Of a DNA stretch of 64,000 bases, positions 49,098-58,131 are shown one piece after another. Made by a program: the position numbers and the translations under genes. Below the pieces are notes generated by a model. That model had not been told where the DNA came from, made no database searches, and saw only the letters and a list, made by a program, of their open reading frames with translations. This DNA is from Pseudomonas sp. QS1027 (GTDB lineage: Bacteria; Pseudomonadota; Gammaproteobacteria; Pseudomonadales; Pseudomonadaceae): positions 124,001-188,000 of the forward strand of contig NZ_PHSU01000009.1 in NCBI RefSeq assembly GCF_002814235.1, written 5' to 3'. Each line of letters starts with the position of its first letter. Positions within the stretch are counted from its first letter, which is position 1.

Positions 49098-51062
49098 TTA
49101 CAGCAGGATAGTGCGGATATCCGCCAGCAGGTCGCTCAGGCGCTTGGTGAAGCGCGCCGCGGCGGCACCGTTGATCACACGGTGATCGTAGGACAGCGAC
49201 AGCGGCAGCATCAGCTTGGGCTGGAAGGCCTTGCCGTCCCAGACTGGCTGGATGGTGGCCTTGGAAACGCCGAGGATCGCCACTTCCGGCGCGTTGACGA
49301 TCGGCGTGAAGCCGGTGCCGCCAATGTGCCCGAGGCTGGAAATGGTGAAGCAGGCGCCCTGCATGTCGTCGGCGGAGAGCTTCTTGGTCCGGGCCTTTTC
49401 AGCCAGGGAAGCCGCTTCGGCGGCGAGTTGCAGCAGGTTCTTCTGGTCGACGTTCTTGATCACCGGGACCAGCAGGCCATCCGGCGTGTCGACGGCGAAG
49501 CCGATGTTGACGTACTTCTTGCGGATGATCGCCTTGCCGCTTGGCGCCAGCGAACTGTTGAAGTCCGGCAGTTCCTTGAGCAGGTGGGCACAGGTCTTGA
49601 GCAGCAGCGGCAGGATGGTCAGCTTGACGCCAGCCTTCTCGGCCACGGCTTTCTGGGCCACGCGGAACGCTTCCAGCTCGGTGATATCCGCCGAGTCGAA
49701 TTGGGTCACGTGTGGCACGTTCAGCCAGCTGCGGTGCAGGTTGGCGGCGCCGGCCTGCATCAGGCGGGTCATCGGCACTTCTTCGATTTCGCCGAAGCGG
49801 CTGAAGTCCACGACCGGGATCGGCGGGATACCGGCACCGCCGGTTGCGCCGGCAGCCGCAGCGGCCGGTGCTTCCTTGGCCTTCTGCATCATCGCCTTGA
49901 CGTAGACCTGCACGTCTTCCTTGAGGATGCGACCGTGGGGACCGCTGGCGCTGACCGCGTTCAGCTCGACGCCGAATTCACGAGCCAGTTGGCGTACTGC
50001 CGGGCCTGCATGAACCTTGGCACCCGAGTTGGCCGGGGCGGCTACCGGAGCAGCGGCTGGAGCCGGTGCAGCAGCCGGTGCGGCTTCAGCCTTGGCCGGT
50101 GCAGCAGGCGCGGCGGCTGGAGCAGGCGCAGGAGCGGCTGGCGCGGCAGCGCCCTTGACCTTCAACTTGAGGATCAGGTCGCCGGTACCGACTTCGTCGT
50201 CGAGCTTGATGGAAATGCTTTCCACCACGCCGGCGGCCGGCGATGGGATTTCCATGCTGGCTTTGTCGGATTCGAGGGTGATCAGCGATTGATCGACCTC
50301 GACGGTGTCACCGGCCTTGACCGAGACTTCGATGATCTTGGCCTTGCCCGACGAACCGATATCCGGCACGTGGATGTCCTGCACGCTGTCGGCAACCGGA
50401 GCGGCCGGTGCAGCGGCTGGCGCCGGAGCGGCAGCAGGTGCGGCGGCGGCCTGGGCCGGTGCTGGAGCAGCAGTCGATGCAGCGCCAGCGACTTTCAGGA
50501 CCAGGATCAGGTCGCCAGTACCGACTTCGTCGTTGAGCTTGACGCTGATGCTTTCCACGACGCCGGCGGCCGGCGAAGGGATTTCCATGCTGGCCTTGTC
50601 GGATTCGAGGGTGATCAGCGATTGATCAGCTTCGATGCTGTCGCCGACCTTGACCGAGATCTCGATGATCTGGGCCTTGCCCGACGAACCGATGTCCGGC
50701 ACGTGCACTTGCTGGGCCGAAGCGGCAGCAGGCGCGGCGCTTGGAGCGGCAGCCGGTGCGGCGGCGGCAACCGGCGCAGCGGCCTGGGCGGCAGGTGCTG
50801 GTGCAGCCGCAGGAGCCGCAGCAGCGGCACCTTCGACTTCCAGTTCCAGCAGTTCGTCGCCTTCTTTCAGGCGGTCGCCCAGCTTCACTTTCAGGCTCTT
50901 GATGATGCCGGCTTTCGGCGCGGGCACTTCCATGCTCGCCTTGTCCGATTCCAGCGTCAGGATGCTCTGGTCGGCTTCGATGCGATCGCCGACCTTCACA
51001 AACAGTTCGATTACTTCACCTTCACCGCTGCCGATGTCAGGTACGCGAATGAGTTCGCTCAC
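49098..51062 (-). CDS. aceF: Pyruvate dehydrogenase E2, dihydrolipoyl acetyltransferase
   Basis: 654 residues. Three lipoyl domains each have an ESDKASME site (lipoyl Lys41, Lys156, Lys267), separated by Ala/Pro-rich flexible linkers. A peripheral-subunit-binding domain lies at about 345-385 (AGPAVRQLAREFGVELNAV) and the catalytic domain runs to the end with DHRVINGAAAARF, where the usual HxxxDG Asp is Asn, as I recall for Azotobacter/Pseudomonas E2. It moves the acetyl group to CoA. The start is GTG with GAGGAG upstream, 11 bases after the aceE stop. Confidence 0.95.
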   Translation of the reverse strand: MSELIRVPDIGSGEGEVIELFVKVGDRIEADQSILTLESDKASMEVPAPKAGIIKSLKVKLGDRLKEGDELLELEVEGAAAAAPAAAPAPAAQAAAPVAAAAPAAAPSAAPAAASAQQVHVPDIGSSGKAQIIEISVKVGDSIEADQSLITLESDKASMEIPSPAAGVVESISVKLNDEVGTGDLILVLKVAGAASTAAPAPAQAAAAPAAAPAPAAAPAAPVADSVQDIHVPDIGSSGKAKIIEVSVKAGDTVEVDQSLITLESDKASMEIPSPAAGVVESISIKLDDEVGTGDLILKLKVKGAAAPAAPAPAPAAAPAAPAKAEAAPAAAPAPAAAPVAAPANSGAKVHAGPAVRQLAREFGVELNAVSASGPHGRILKEDVQVYVKAMMQKAKEAPAAAAAGATGGAGIPPIPVVDFSRFGEIEEVPMTRLMQAGAANLHRSWLNVPHVTQFDSADITELEAFRVAQKAVAEKAGVKLTILPLLLKTCAHLLKELPDFNSSLAPSGKAIIRKKYVNIGFAVDTPDGLLVPVIKNVDQKNLLQLAAEAASLAEKARTKKLSADDMQGACFTISSLGHIGGTGFTPIVNAPEVAILGVSKATIQPVWDGKAFQPKLMLPLSLSYDHRVINGAAAARFTKRLSDLLADIRTILL

Positions 51063-51073
51063 AGGGTGTCTCC

Positions 51074-53719
51074 TCAGCAGTCCAGTGGGTTGCGTTTTTC
51101 CGGGTTGATCCCGAACTTGACGATGGCGTCCGCCACCACCTTGGGTTCGAGCTCGCCACGGTCAGCCAAGGCTTCCAGGGCTGCCAACACCACGAAATGA
51201 CGGTCGACTTCGAAGAAGTGACGCAGCTTCTTGCGGCTGTCACTACGGCCGAAACCGTCGGTACCCAGGACTTTGAATTCCTTGGATGGGACCCACTGAC
51301 GAATCTGTTCAGCAAACAACTTCATGTAGTCGGTAGAGGCGATCACCGGACCTTTGCGGCCGTTGAGGCATTCTTCGACGTAGCTCAGCTTTGGCTTCTG
51401 GCCAGGGTGCAGGCGGTTGCTGCGCTCCACGGCGAGGCCGTCGCGACGCAGTTCGTTGAAGCTGGTCACGCTCCACACGTCGGCGCCGATGTTGAATTGC
51501 TCACGCAGGATCTTCGCCGCTTCACGCACTTCGCGCAGGATGGTGCCGGAGCCCATCAGTTGCACGTGGTGGGCCGCTTCCTTGGTGTCTTCTTCGAGCA
51601 GGTACATGCCCTTGATGATGCCCTCTTCAACACCGGCCGGCATGGCGGGTTGCTGGTAGGACTCGTTCATCACGGTGATGTAGTAGAAAACGTCCTGCTG
51701 CTCTTCGGTCATCTTCTTCATGCCGTCCTGGATGATCACCGCCAGCTCATAGCCGTAGGTTGGATCGAAGGTACGGCAGTTCGGGATGGTGCCCGCGAGG
51801 ATGTGGCTATGACCGTCTTCGTGCTGCAGGCCTTCGCCGTTCAGCGTGGTCCGGCCGGCGGTACCGCCGATCAGGAAGCCACGGGTGCGGCTGTCGCCAG
51901 CGGCCCAGGCCAGGTCGCCGATACGCTGGAAACCGAACATCGAGTAGAAGATGTAGAACGGCAGCATCGGCTGGTTGTGGCTGGAGTACGAAGTACCGGC
52001 GGCGATGAAGGAGCTCATGGCGCCTGCTTCGTTGATGCCTTCTTCGAGAATCTGGCCCTTCTTGTCTTCCTTGTAGAACATCACCTGGTCTTTATCGACT
52101 GGCTCGTAGAGCTGGCCGACGGAGGAGTAGATGCCCAGTTGGCGGAACATGCCTTCCATACCGAAGGTACGGGCTTCGTCCGGGATGATCGGGACGATGC
52201 GCGAGCCGATTTCCTTGTCCTTGACCAGTTGCGCGAGGATCCGCACGAAGGCCATGGTGGTGGAGATTTCACGGTCGCCCGAGCCGTCCAGGATCGCCTT
52301 GAGGGTATCGAGTGGCGGCGTCGGGATGTTGAAGCTTTGCGCGCGGCGCTGTGGCACGAAACCGCCCAGTGCGGTGCGACGCTCGCTGAGGTAGCGGGCT
52401 TCGGCGCTGTTGGGTTCCGGCTTGAAGAACGGCAGGTTTTCCAGTTGGTCGTCTTTGACCGGGATGTCGAAACGATCGCGGAACAGCTTCAGGCTTTCGA
52501 CATCAACCTTCTTGGTGTTGTGCGCGGTGTTCTTCGCTTCGCCGGCGCCGGTGCCATAACCCTTGATGGTCTTGGCCAGGATGACGGTTGGTTGTTCCTT
52601 GTGGTTGACCGCTTCGTGGTACGCCGCGTAGACCTTGTACGGGTCGTGGCCGCCACGGTTGAGTTTCCAGATCTCGTCGTCGGACAGGTCTGCAACCATC
52701 GCCTTGAGTTCCGGCGAGTTGAAGAAATGTTCACGCACGAACGCGCCGTCTTTGGCCTTGTAGTTCTGGTACTCGCCGTCGATGACTTCGTCCATCCGGC
52801 GTTGCAGGATGCCGTCGACGTCCTTGGCCAGCAGTGGGTCCCAGAAACGGCCCCAGATGACTTTGGTGACGTTCCATTGGGCGCCACGGAACACGCCTTC
52901 GAGTTCCTGGATGATCTTGCCGTTGCCGCGAACCGGGCCGTCGAGGCGCTGCAGGTTGCAGTTGATGACGAAGATCAGGTTGTCCAGCTTCTCGCGGCCG
53001 GCCAGGGAGATGGCGCCCAGGGATTCCGGCTCGTCGCACTCGCCGTCGCCCAGGAAACACCAGACTTTCTGCTTGCCTTCCGGGATGAAGCCACGGGCTT
53101 CCAGGTACTTCATGAAGCGTGCCTGGTAGATCGCCTGGATCGGACCCAGACCCATGGAAACGGTCGGGAACTGCCAGAAGTCAGGCATCAGCCAAGGGTG
53201 CGGGTAGGACGACAGGCCCTGACCGTCGACTTCCTGGCGGAAGTTGTTCATTTGTTCTTCGGTGATGCGGCCTTCCATGAACGCACGGGCGTAGACGCCT
53301 GGCGAGGTGTGGCCCTGGAAGTAGATCAGGTCGCCGCCGTGTTCGTCGGTCGGGGCCTGGAAGAAGTAGTTGAAGCCGATGTCATACAGGGTGGCGCTGG
53401 AGGCGAAGCTGGAGATGTGACCGCCCAGGTCAGAATCTTTCAAGTTCGTGCGCATTACCATGGCCATCGCGTTCCAGCGCACCAGCGAGCGAATGCGGCG
53501 TTCCATGAACAGGTCGCCAGGCATGCGTGCTTCGTGGGTGACGGGAATCGTGTTGCGGTAAGGCGTGGTGATGGCGTAGGGCAGTTGCGAGCCGCTGCGG
53601 GTCGCGAGTTCGCCCATACGGGTCATCAGGTAGTGAGCACGGTCTTCGCCTTCTTTGTCGAGAACCGATTCCAGGGCGTCCAGCCATTCCTGGGTTTCGA
53701 CGGGATCGAGGTCTTGCAT
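51074..53719 (-). CDS. aceE: Pyruvate dehydrogenase E1 component
   Basis: 881 residues, the single-chain E1 form. GDGECDEPESLGAI followed by NLIFVINCNLQRLDGPVRG is the thiamine-diphosphate motif (GDG to N-N), and the catalytic His regions (FQGHTSPGVYARAF, THNTKKV) are present. It decarboxylates pyruvate and reduces the lipoyl arm of AceF. It is the first gene of aceE-aceF. The ATG at 53719 follows GGAG. The region upstream carries two palindromes of GntR type. Confidence 0.96.
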   Translation of the reverse strand: MQDLDPVETQEWLDALESVLDKEGEDRAHYLMTRMGELATRSGSQLPYAITTPYRNTIPVTHEARMPGDLFMERRIRSLVRWNAMAMVMRTNLKDSDLGGHISSFASSATLYDIGFNYFFQAPTDEHGGDLIYFQGHTSPGVYARAFMEGRITEEQMNNFRQEVDGQGLSSYPHPWLMPDFWQFPTVSMGLGPIQAIYQARFMKYLEARGFIPEGKQKVWCFLGDGECDEPESLGAISLAGREKLDNLIFVINCNLQRLDGPVRGNGKIIQELEGVFRGAQWNVTKVIWGRFWDPLLAKDVDGILQRRMDEVIDGEYQNYKAKDGAFVREHFFNSPELKAMVADLSDDEIWKLNRGGHDPYKVYAAYHEAVNHKEQPTVILAKTIKGYGTGAGEAKNTAHNTKKVDVESLKLFRDRFDIPVKDDQLENLPFFKPEPNSAEARYLSERRTALGGFVPQRRAQSFNIPTPPLDTLKAILDGSGDREISTTMAFVRILAQLVKDKEIGSRIVPIIPDEARTFGMEGMFRQLGIYSSVGQLYEPVDKDQVMFYKEDKKGQILEEGINEAGAMSSFIAAGTSYSSHNQPMLPFYIFYSMFGFQRIGDLAWAAGDSRTRGFLIGGTAGRTTLNGEGLQHEDGHSHILAGTIPNCRTFDPTYGYELAVIIQDGMKKMTEEQQDVFYYITVMNESYQQPAMPAGVEEGIIKGMYLLEEDTKEAAHHVQLMGSGTILREVREAAKILREQFNIGADVWSVTSFNELRRDGLAVERSNRLHPGQKPKLSYVEECLNGRKGPVIASTDYMKLFAEQIRQWVPSKEFKVLGTDGFGRSDSRKKLRHFFEVDRHFVVLAALEALADRGELEPKVVADAIVKFGINPEKRNPLDC

Positions 53720-53828
53720 GGCTTGCTCCAGGGCGGAAAGGCTTCCAGAATCGGTTGCCTGAGTTTGCGACTGGCCTTGTGGGCAGACGACATAAATTCT
53801 TGGATGTCCGGAGGTTGTACCGGAGTCC

Positions 53829-53843
53829 TGTAGTTTTACTACA
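53829..53843. promoter_or_regulatory. GntR/FadR-type operator 1 upstream of aceE
   Basis: TGTAGTTTTACTACA is a perfect dyad with a 3-base centre and fits the GntR/FadR-subfamily operator rule TNGTNNNACNA. It lies about 110 bases upstream of the aceE start. Its centre is 52 bases (five helical turns) from the second site. The regulator is not in the window. Confidence 0.6.
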
Positions 53844-53881
53844 AATCGTCGACCATTTCAGCCTTTCGAATGTATAGACGA

Positions 53882-53894
53882 GTAGTAAAACTAC
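53882..53894. promoter_or_regulatory. GntR/FadR-type operator 2 upstream of aceE
   Basis: GTAGTAAAACTAC is a perfect dyad of the same kind (TAGT-AAA-ACTA core), 52 bases centre-to-centre from operator 1. The pair suggests cooperative binding or looping over the aceE promoter. Confidence 0.6.
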
Positions 53895-54101
53895 AGATCG
53901 ACGAGTAAAAACTTCCTGCTATGTTGTGAGCGTAATCGATATTGTTGGTTGGAAAATAATCAAGGTGACCACCTTTTTGAGGCTGGCTGCCAAAAAATAA
54001 CCATTATCAGCTATTTCTAACTTTTGTTCGACAGTCCTTTCCAGGGCGTGTTTCTCGCTATCACAGACTGCGGCTGATTGTTCGATCACCAAGGATAGAC
54101 C

Positions 54102-57041
54102 ATGAGCCTTCCAATGTTGGCCGACCTGCCGGCCATTCTCCTGCCTGCCGCCAGTCGTGCCGAGCAGTCGTTTCGTGCCGCCGTCGCCGCCCTGGAGGAC
54201 GATCACGGGCTGAGCGAATGGACCGCGCAACGCTGGGCGCAGTTCGCCCGGGTCAGCGCGGCCAGCGACTTCTTTATTGAACAATCGGTACGTGACCCTT
54301 TGATGTTGCTGGAGCTGGCGCAGTTCGGCGACCTGGATCGCGGCTTTGCGCCGGGGGAGATGTGCGGGCAGATCGCCGCGGCGTTGCAGCAGGTCGAAAG
54401 CGAGGATGAGCTGGGCCGCGCCCTGCGCCGTCAGCGCACGCGCCAGCAGGTGCGGATCATCTGGCGCGACCTGACCCGCCAGGCGGACCTGGTGCAGACC
54501 TGTCGCGATCTTTCCGATCTGGCCGACGCCTGCATCGACCAGGGTTATCACTGGTTGTACCCGCGCCATTGCCAGCAGTTCGGCACGCCCACCGGGCGGC
54601 GTAGCGGCGAGCCGCAGCAGATGGTCATCCTCGGCATGGGCAAGCTCGGTGCCGTGGAGTTGAACCTGTCTTCCGATATCGACCTGATCTTCGCCTACCC
54701 GGAAGGTGGCGAGACGGTCGGGGTCAAGCGTCCGTTGGACAACCAGGAGTTTTTCATCCGCCTGGGCCAGCGGCTGATCAAGGCCCTGGACCCCATCACC
54801 GTTGACGGCTTCGTGTTCCGCGTCGACATGCGCCTGCGTCCGTATGGTTCGGCCGGCGCGTTGGTGTTGAGCTTCAACGCGCTGGAACAGTATTACCAGG
54901 ACCAGGGGCGTGACTGGGAACGTTACGCGATGATCAAGGCGCGGGTGGTGGCCGGCGACCAGGTGGCGGGCGCGCAGTTGCTGGAAATGCTGCGGCCCTT
55001 CGTCTATCGGCGTTACCTGGACTTTTCGGCCATCGAAGCGCTGCGCACCATGAAGCAGCTGATCCAGCAGGAAGTCCGGCGCAAGGGCATGGCCGAGAAT
55101 ATCAAGCTGGGCTCCGGCGGCATTCGCGAGGTCGAGTTCATCGCCCAGGCCTTCCAGCTGATTCACGGCGGGCGTGACCTGAGTCTGCAGCAACGGCCGC
55201 TGTTGAAGGTGCTGGGAACCCTGGAAGGCCAGGGCTACCTGCCGCCGGCGGTGATCGGCGAGTTGCGCAGTGGCTATGAATTCCTGCGTTACACCGAGCA
55301 TGCGATCCAGGCGATTGCCGACCGTCAGACCCAGATGTTGCCCGACGATGAGAAGGACCGCGCGCGCATTGCCTTCATGATGGGCTTCGACAGTTGGGAA
55401 GCGTTTCATGAGCAGTTGATGCACTGGCGTGGGCGTGTCGACTGGCATTTCCGCCAGGTGATCGCCGACCCGGACGAAGAAGACGGCGCCGAGCGCGAAG
55501 TGATGGTCGGCGGCGAATGGCTGCCGCTGTGGGAAGAGTCCCAGGACGAAGAGGCGGCCTGCCGGCAGTTGCAGGAGGGCGGTTTCAAGGATGCCGCCAA
55601 GGCCCTGAAACAACTGACGGTACTGCGTACCAGCCCGCAGCTGCGTGCCATGCAGCGGCTCGGCCGGGAACGGCTCGATGCCTTTATCCCGCGCCTGCTG
55701 GCCCAGGCGGTGGAACATGCCGATCCGGACCTGGTGCTGGAACGTGTGTTGCCCCTGGTGGAAGCCGTGGCCCGGCGTTCGGCCTACCTGGTGCTGCTCA
55801 CGGAAAACCCCGGTGCCCTGCGGCGTTTGCTGACCTTGTGTGCCGCGAGCCCCTGGATTGCCGAACAGATCACCCGCTTCCCGATGCTGCTCGACGAGCT
55901 GCTCAACGAAGGCCGGCTGTTCAAGCCGCCCCTGGCGCCGGAGTTGGCTGCGGAGCTGCGTGAGCGCCTGACGCGGATTCCGGAGGATGACCTTGAACAA
56001 CAGATGGAAGCCTTGCGCCACTTCAAGTTGGCGCATCGCCTGCGGGTCGCGGCCTCGGAAATCTCCGGCAGCCTGCCATTGATGAAGGTCAGCGACTACC
56101 TCACCTGGCTCGCCGAGGCGATCCTCGAACAGGTGCTGGCCCTGGCCTGGCGCCAGACCGTCGGTCGCCATGGTTCGCCGCGCCGTGTCGACGGCAGCTT
56201 GTGCGACCCGGGCTTTATTATTGTCGGCTACGGCAAGGTCGGCGGTATCGAGCTGGGCCATGGCTCGGACCTGGACCTGGTGTTTATCCATGACGGCGAC
56301 CCGAATGCCGAGACCGATGGCGTCAAACCCATCGATACCGCGCAGTTCTTCACCCGTCTGGGCCAGCGGATCATTCACCTGCTGACCACCCAGACCAACT
56401 CCGGCCAACTCTATGAAGTGGACATGCGCCTGCGGCCGTCCGGGGCTTCGGGCTTGCTGGTCAGTTCCCTGGGCGCTTTCGAGCGTTACCAGCAGAACGA
56501 GGCCTGGACCTGGGAGCACCAGGCGCTGATCCGCGCCCGGGTGCTGGTGGGCTGCAACGAGGTCGGCACGGCATTCGAGAAAGTCCGCGCGGCGGTACTG
56601 GGGCGTGAGCGGGATTTACCGACCTTGCGTCAGGAAGTCAGCGAGATGCGCGCCAAGATGCGCGACAACCTGGGGAGCAAGGCCACCGCGGCGGGCACGG
56701 CGGCCAATGCCTTCGAGGCCACGGCGCCCTTCGATATCAAGCAGGATGCCGGTGGTATCGTCGATATTGAATTTATGGTGCAATACGCGACATTGGCTTG
56801 GTCCAAAGCGCACCCGGCGTTACTCCGCTATACCGACAATATCCGCATTCTCGAAGGGCTGGAGCAGGCTGACCTGATCCCCGCCACGGACGCCAACCTG
56901 CTGCGCGAGGCCTACAAGGCCTATCGCTCCGCCGCCCACCGCCAGGCGTTGCAGAAGGAGGCGGGAGTGATCACCGGCGATCAGTTCGCGGTCGAACGCC
57001 GCGATGTCATGCGGATATGGACCGAGCTGGGGCTAAGCTGA
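54102..57041 (+). CDS. glnE: Glutamine synthetase adenylyltransferase/adenylyl-removase
   Basis: 979 residues. Two nucleotidyltransferase domains repeat the GxGKLG...LxSDxDLxF motif: ILGMGKLGAVELNLSSDIDL (N-terminal removase, about 165-200) and VGYGKVGGIELGHGSDLDL (C-terminal transferase, about 705-725). It adds AMP to or removes AMP from glutamine synthetase in response to PII status. The ATG at 54102 follows AAGGA. It is divergent from aceE and followed by waaF. In P. aeruginosa ilvE lies between glnE and waaF; it is absent here. Confidence 0.95.
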   Translation: MSLPMLADLPAILLPAASRAEQSFRAAVAALEDDHGLSEWTAQRWAQFARVSAASDFFIEQSVRDPLMLLELAQFGDLDRGFAPGEMCGQIAAALQQVESEDELGRALRRQRTRQQVRIIWRDLTRQADLVQTCRDLSDLADACIDQGYHWLYPRHCQQFGTPTGRRSGEPQQMVILGMGKLGAVELNLSSDIDLIFAYPEGGETVGVKRPLDNQEFFIRLGQRLIKALDPITVDGFVFRVDMRLRPYGSAGALVLSFNALEQYYQDQGRDWERYAMIKARVVAGDQVAGAQLLEMLRPFVYRRYLDFSAIEALRTMKQLIQQEVRRKGMAENIKLGSGGIREVEFIAQAFQLIHGGRDLSLQQRPLLKVLGTLEGQGYLPPAVIGELRSGYEFLRYTEHAIQAIADRQTQMLPDDEKDRARIAFMMGFDSWEAFHEQLMHWRGRVDWHFRQVIADPDEEDGAEREVMVGGEWLPLWEESQDEEAACRQLQEGGFKDAAKALKQLTVLRTSPQLRAMQRLGRERLDAFIPRLLAQAVEHADPDLVLERVLPLVEAVARRSAYLVLLTENPGALRRLLTLCAASPWIAEQITRFPMLLDELLNEGRLFKPPLAPELAAELRERLTRIPEDDLEQQMEALRHFKLAHRLRVAASEISGSLPLMKVSDYLTWLAEAILEQVLALAWRQTVGRHGSPRRVDGSLCDPGFIIVGYGKVGGIELGHGSDLDLVFIHDGDPNAETDGVKPIDTAQFFTRLGQRIIHLLTTQTNSGQLYEVDMRLRPSGASGLLVSSLGAFERYQQNEAWTWEHQALIRARVLVGCNEVGTAFEKVRAAVLGRERDLPTLRQEVSEMRAKMRDNLGSKATAAGTAANAFEATAPFDIKQDAGGIVDIEFMVQYATLAWSKAHPALLRYTDNIRILEGLEQADLIPATDANLLREAYKAYRSAAHRQALQKEAGVITGDQFAVERRDVMRIWTELGLS

Positions 57042-57055
57042 TTGATATTTTAGAG

Positions 57056-57079
57056 GCGGGGAGGCATAAGCCTCCCCGC
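57056..57079 (+). terminator. Hairpin between glnE and waaF
   Basis: A perfect 10-bp stem GCGGGGAGGC / GCCTCCCCGC with an ATAA loop lies 15 nt after the glnE stop and 18 nt before the waaF start. The T-rich tail is weak (ATCGTTTG), so termination may be partial, or the stem may be an attenuator. Confidence 0.6.
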
Positions 57080-57096
57080 ATCGTTTGTGGAAGCCT

Positions 57097-58131
57097 ATGA
57101 ATATTCTGATCGTTGGGCCCAGCTGGGTCGGTGACATGGTGATGGCTCAGACACTGTTCCAGTGCCTGAAGCAGCGTCATCCGCAGTGCGAGATCGATGT
57201 GCTGGCCCCGGAATGGAGCCGCCCGATCCTCGAGCGCATGCCCGAGGTGCGGGCCGCCTTGAGCTTTCCGCTCGGCCACGGCGCCTTGGAGCTGGCCACG
57301 CGGCGGCGCATCGGCAAGTCCCTGGCCGGCCAGTACGACCAGGCGATCCTGCTGCCCAACTCGCTGAAGTCGGCGCTGGTGCCTTTTTTTGCCGGCGTGC
57401 CGAAGCGCACCGGCTGGCGCGGCGAGTTTCGCTACGGCCTGCTCAACGATGTGCGCAAACTGGATAAAGAACGTTACCCGCTGATGATCGAACGGTTCAT
57501 GGCCCTGGCCTATGAACCGGGTGAGAGCCTGCCGACCCCGTATCCGCGGCCGAGCCTGCAAATCGACCCGGCCAGCCGCGATGCCGCGCTGGCCAAGTTC
57601 GAACTGAGCCTGGATCGTCCGGTACTGGCGCTGTGCCCGGGGGCGGAGTTCGGCGAGTCCAAGCGCTGGCCGTCGGAGCATTACGCGAAAGTCGCCGAGG
57701 CGTGGATTCGTGAAGGTTGGCAGGTCTGGCTGTTCGGTTCGAAGAACGATCACGCGGTCGGCGAAGACATTCGCCAGCGTTTGATCCCGGGGTTGCGGGA
57801 AGAAGCGGTCAACCTCAGTGGTGGCACGTCCCTGGCCGAGGCTATCGACCTGATGTCCTGTGCCGATGCGGTGGTCTCCAACGACTCGGGGCTGATGCAC
57901 GTCGCCGCGGCGTTGAACCGTCCGCTGGTGGCGGTCTACGGCTCGACTTCGCCGGGTTTCACCCCGCCATTGGCCGACCAGGTGGAAATCGTCCGCCTGG
58001 GTCTGGAGTGCAGTCCCTGCTTCGACCGCACCTGCCGTTTCGGCCATTACAACTGCCTGCGTCAGCTTGAGCCGACCCCGGTGAACGAAGCCCTGCAGCG
58101 TTTGCACGGCACTGCGGTCGAGGTCCACTAA
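57097..58131 (+). CDS. waaF: LPS heptosyltransferase II
   Basis: 344 residues, GT9 family. MNILIVGPSWVGDMVMAQTL is the start of the N-terminal Rossmann domain with the catalytic Asp region; CPGAEFGESKRWP and VVSNDSGLMHVAAALNRP bind ADP-heptose. It adds the second heptose to the LPS core. The ATG at 57097 follows GTGGAAG and is preferred to an in-frame codon 12 bases upstream. Its stop touches the waaC TTG start. Confidence 0.93.
   Translation: MNILIVGPSWVGDMVMAQTLFQCLKQRHPQCEIDVLAPEWSRPILERMPEVRAALSFPLGHGALELATRRRIGKSLAGQYDQAILLPNSLKSALVPFFAGVPKRTGWRGEFRYGLLNDVRKLDKERYPLMIERFMALAYEPGESLPTPYPRPSLQIDPASRDAALAKFELSLDRPVLALCPGAEFGESKRWPSEHYAKVAEAWIREGWQVWLFGSKNDHAVGEDIRQRLIPGLREEAVNLSGGTSLAEAIDLMSCADAVVSNDSGLMHVAAALNRPLVAVYGSTSPGFTPPLADQVEIVRLGLECSPCFDRTCRFGHYNCLRQLEPTPVNEALQRLHGTAVEVH

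Larger units (their letters stand above)
53720..54101. promoter_or_regulatory. aceE/glnE divergent intergenic region
   Basis: 382 bases with no gene, separating aceE and glnE. The left half (53820-53900) carries the two operators listed below; the right half (53930-54060) is AT-rich, e.g. TTGGAAAATAATC, and probably holds the glnE promoter. glnE has a good AAGGA Shine-Dalgarno. No small gene with family resemblance was seen. Confidence 0.5.

Noticed and set aside
50120..51060. Repeat array in aceF as a CRISPR or satellite
   Set aside because: The repeats are the coding of three lipoyl domains and Ala/Pro linkers; spacing and frame follow the protein.
53919..56519. 866-codon minus-strand frame opposite glnE
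   Set aside because: Shadow of glnE, whose duplicated nucleotidyltransferase motifs are unmistakable.
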